From Merdimonas faecigallinarum (lineage in GTDB: Bacteria > Bacillota > Clostridia > Lachnospirales > Lachnospiraceae), in assembly GCA_019119285.1 (NCBI GenBank), contig DWXJ01000061.1:1-31920 (forward strand): a DNA stretch of 31,920 bases, written 5' to 3'. The position numbers were made by a program, and so were the translations under genes. Positions within the stretch are counted from its first letter, which is position 1. Every line of letters starts with the position of its first letter. Under the pieces are notes generated by a model that had not been told where the DNA came from, searched no databases, and saw only the letters and a list, made by a program, of their open reading frames with translations. Positions 31,844 to 31,920 of this stretch are shown one piece after another.

Positions 31844-31920
31844 CTAACCTTTCAGTCCGCCAAGCGTCATACCCTTGGTCAGCTGTTTCTGTACGCATAC
31901 ATACAGGATCAGAACAGGGA
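31844..31920 (-). CDS. Carbohydrate ABC transporter permease, C-terminal fragment (MalG-like)
   Basis: The last 24 codons before TAG at 31846-31844 are visible and read PVLILYVCVQKQLTKGMTLG..., the conserved tail of MalG-type inner-membrane permeases (QKQLTKGMTLGGLKG). The rest lies outside the window. It is followed at 12 bp by the small membrane protein and then by the GH112 gene, so it probably belongs to the disaccharide importer feeding the phosphorylase. Confidence 0.88.
   Translation of the reverse strand, partial: PVLILYVCVQKQLTKGMTLGGLKG

Noticed and set aside
1..31920. CRISPR array, rRNA genes or insertion sequences
   Set aside because: No regularly spaced repeats, no rRNA sequence and no transposase gene were found in any frame.

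Overview
The window looks like a chromosomal segment of a gut Lachnospiraceae (Firmicutes, Clostridia). Supporting signs are a single-chain ~1265-aa FGAM synthase, strong AGGAGG-type ribosome sites, sigma-A promoters matching TTGACA/TATAAT, Gram-positive LexA boxes of the GAAC-N4-GTTC type, an oxygen-free lifestyle implied by several radical-SAM enzymes including an anaerobic sulfatase maturase, and a galacto-N-biose/lacto-N-biose phosphorylase. Genus cannot be fixed from the sequence alone. Nearly all genes lie on the minus strand; only a sulfatase and an AraC regulator are on the plus strand.

Region 1 (1-7290) is an accessory surface-polysaccharide locus that looks more A/T-rich than the rest. 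Reading leftward: a tyrosine recombinase, a ~135-bp DNA segment bounded by inverted repeats and containing a TTGACA promoter, an AP2/zinc-knuckle protein, a polyprenyl-phosphate sugar transferase, two GT4 glycosyltransferases, a radical-SAM/SPASM enzyme and the start of a multi-spanning membrane protein (polymerase/ligase-like), cut by the window edge. The inverted repeats touch the recombinase stop codon and the enclosed promoter at present points away from the polysaccharide operon. The simplest reading is an invertible promoter giving ON/OFF phase variation of the polysaccharide, drawn here in the OFF state. This is the most interesting system in the window.

Region 2 (7312-15833) is housekeeping: a GNAT acetyltransferase, ispF with an unusual cysteine-rich tail, a small membrane protein, tRNA-Met and tRNA-Val under a consensus promoter, gdhA with a terminator-like leader hairpin, and purL. 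Region 3 (15117-20494) is a four-gene operon (radical-SAM DNA-repair-type protein, DUF4130 protein, PD-(D/E)XK nuclease-XPD helicase fusion, membrane protein), with genes 1-2 and 3-4 overlapping by 4 nt (GTGA, TTGA). Its promoter holds two LexA boxes, one exactly filling the -35/-10 spacer, so the operon is very probably part of the SOS response. A repeat-rich intergenic stretch (20373-20680) follows.

Region 4 (20678-25803) is a tightly packed operon: TSUP permease, glycogen-debranching enzyme, ornithine cyclodeaminase-family enzyme, RidA and an Mrp/NBP35 ATPase. Region 5 (25975-31920) is a host-glycan locus: Cys-type sulfatase and AraC regulator on the plus strand, facing an operon of ABC permease (partial), a 55-aa membrane protein, a GH112 phosphorylase and the anaerobic sulfatase maturase. 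Together these genes fit import and phosphorolysis of Gal-GlcNAc/GalNAc disaccharides from sulfated mucin or milk glycans.
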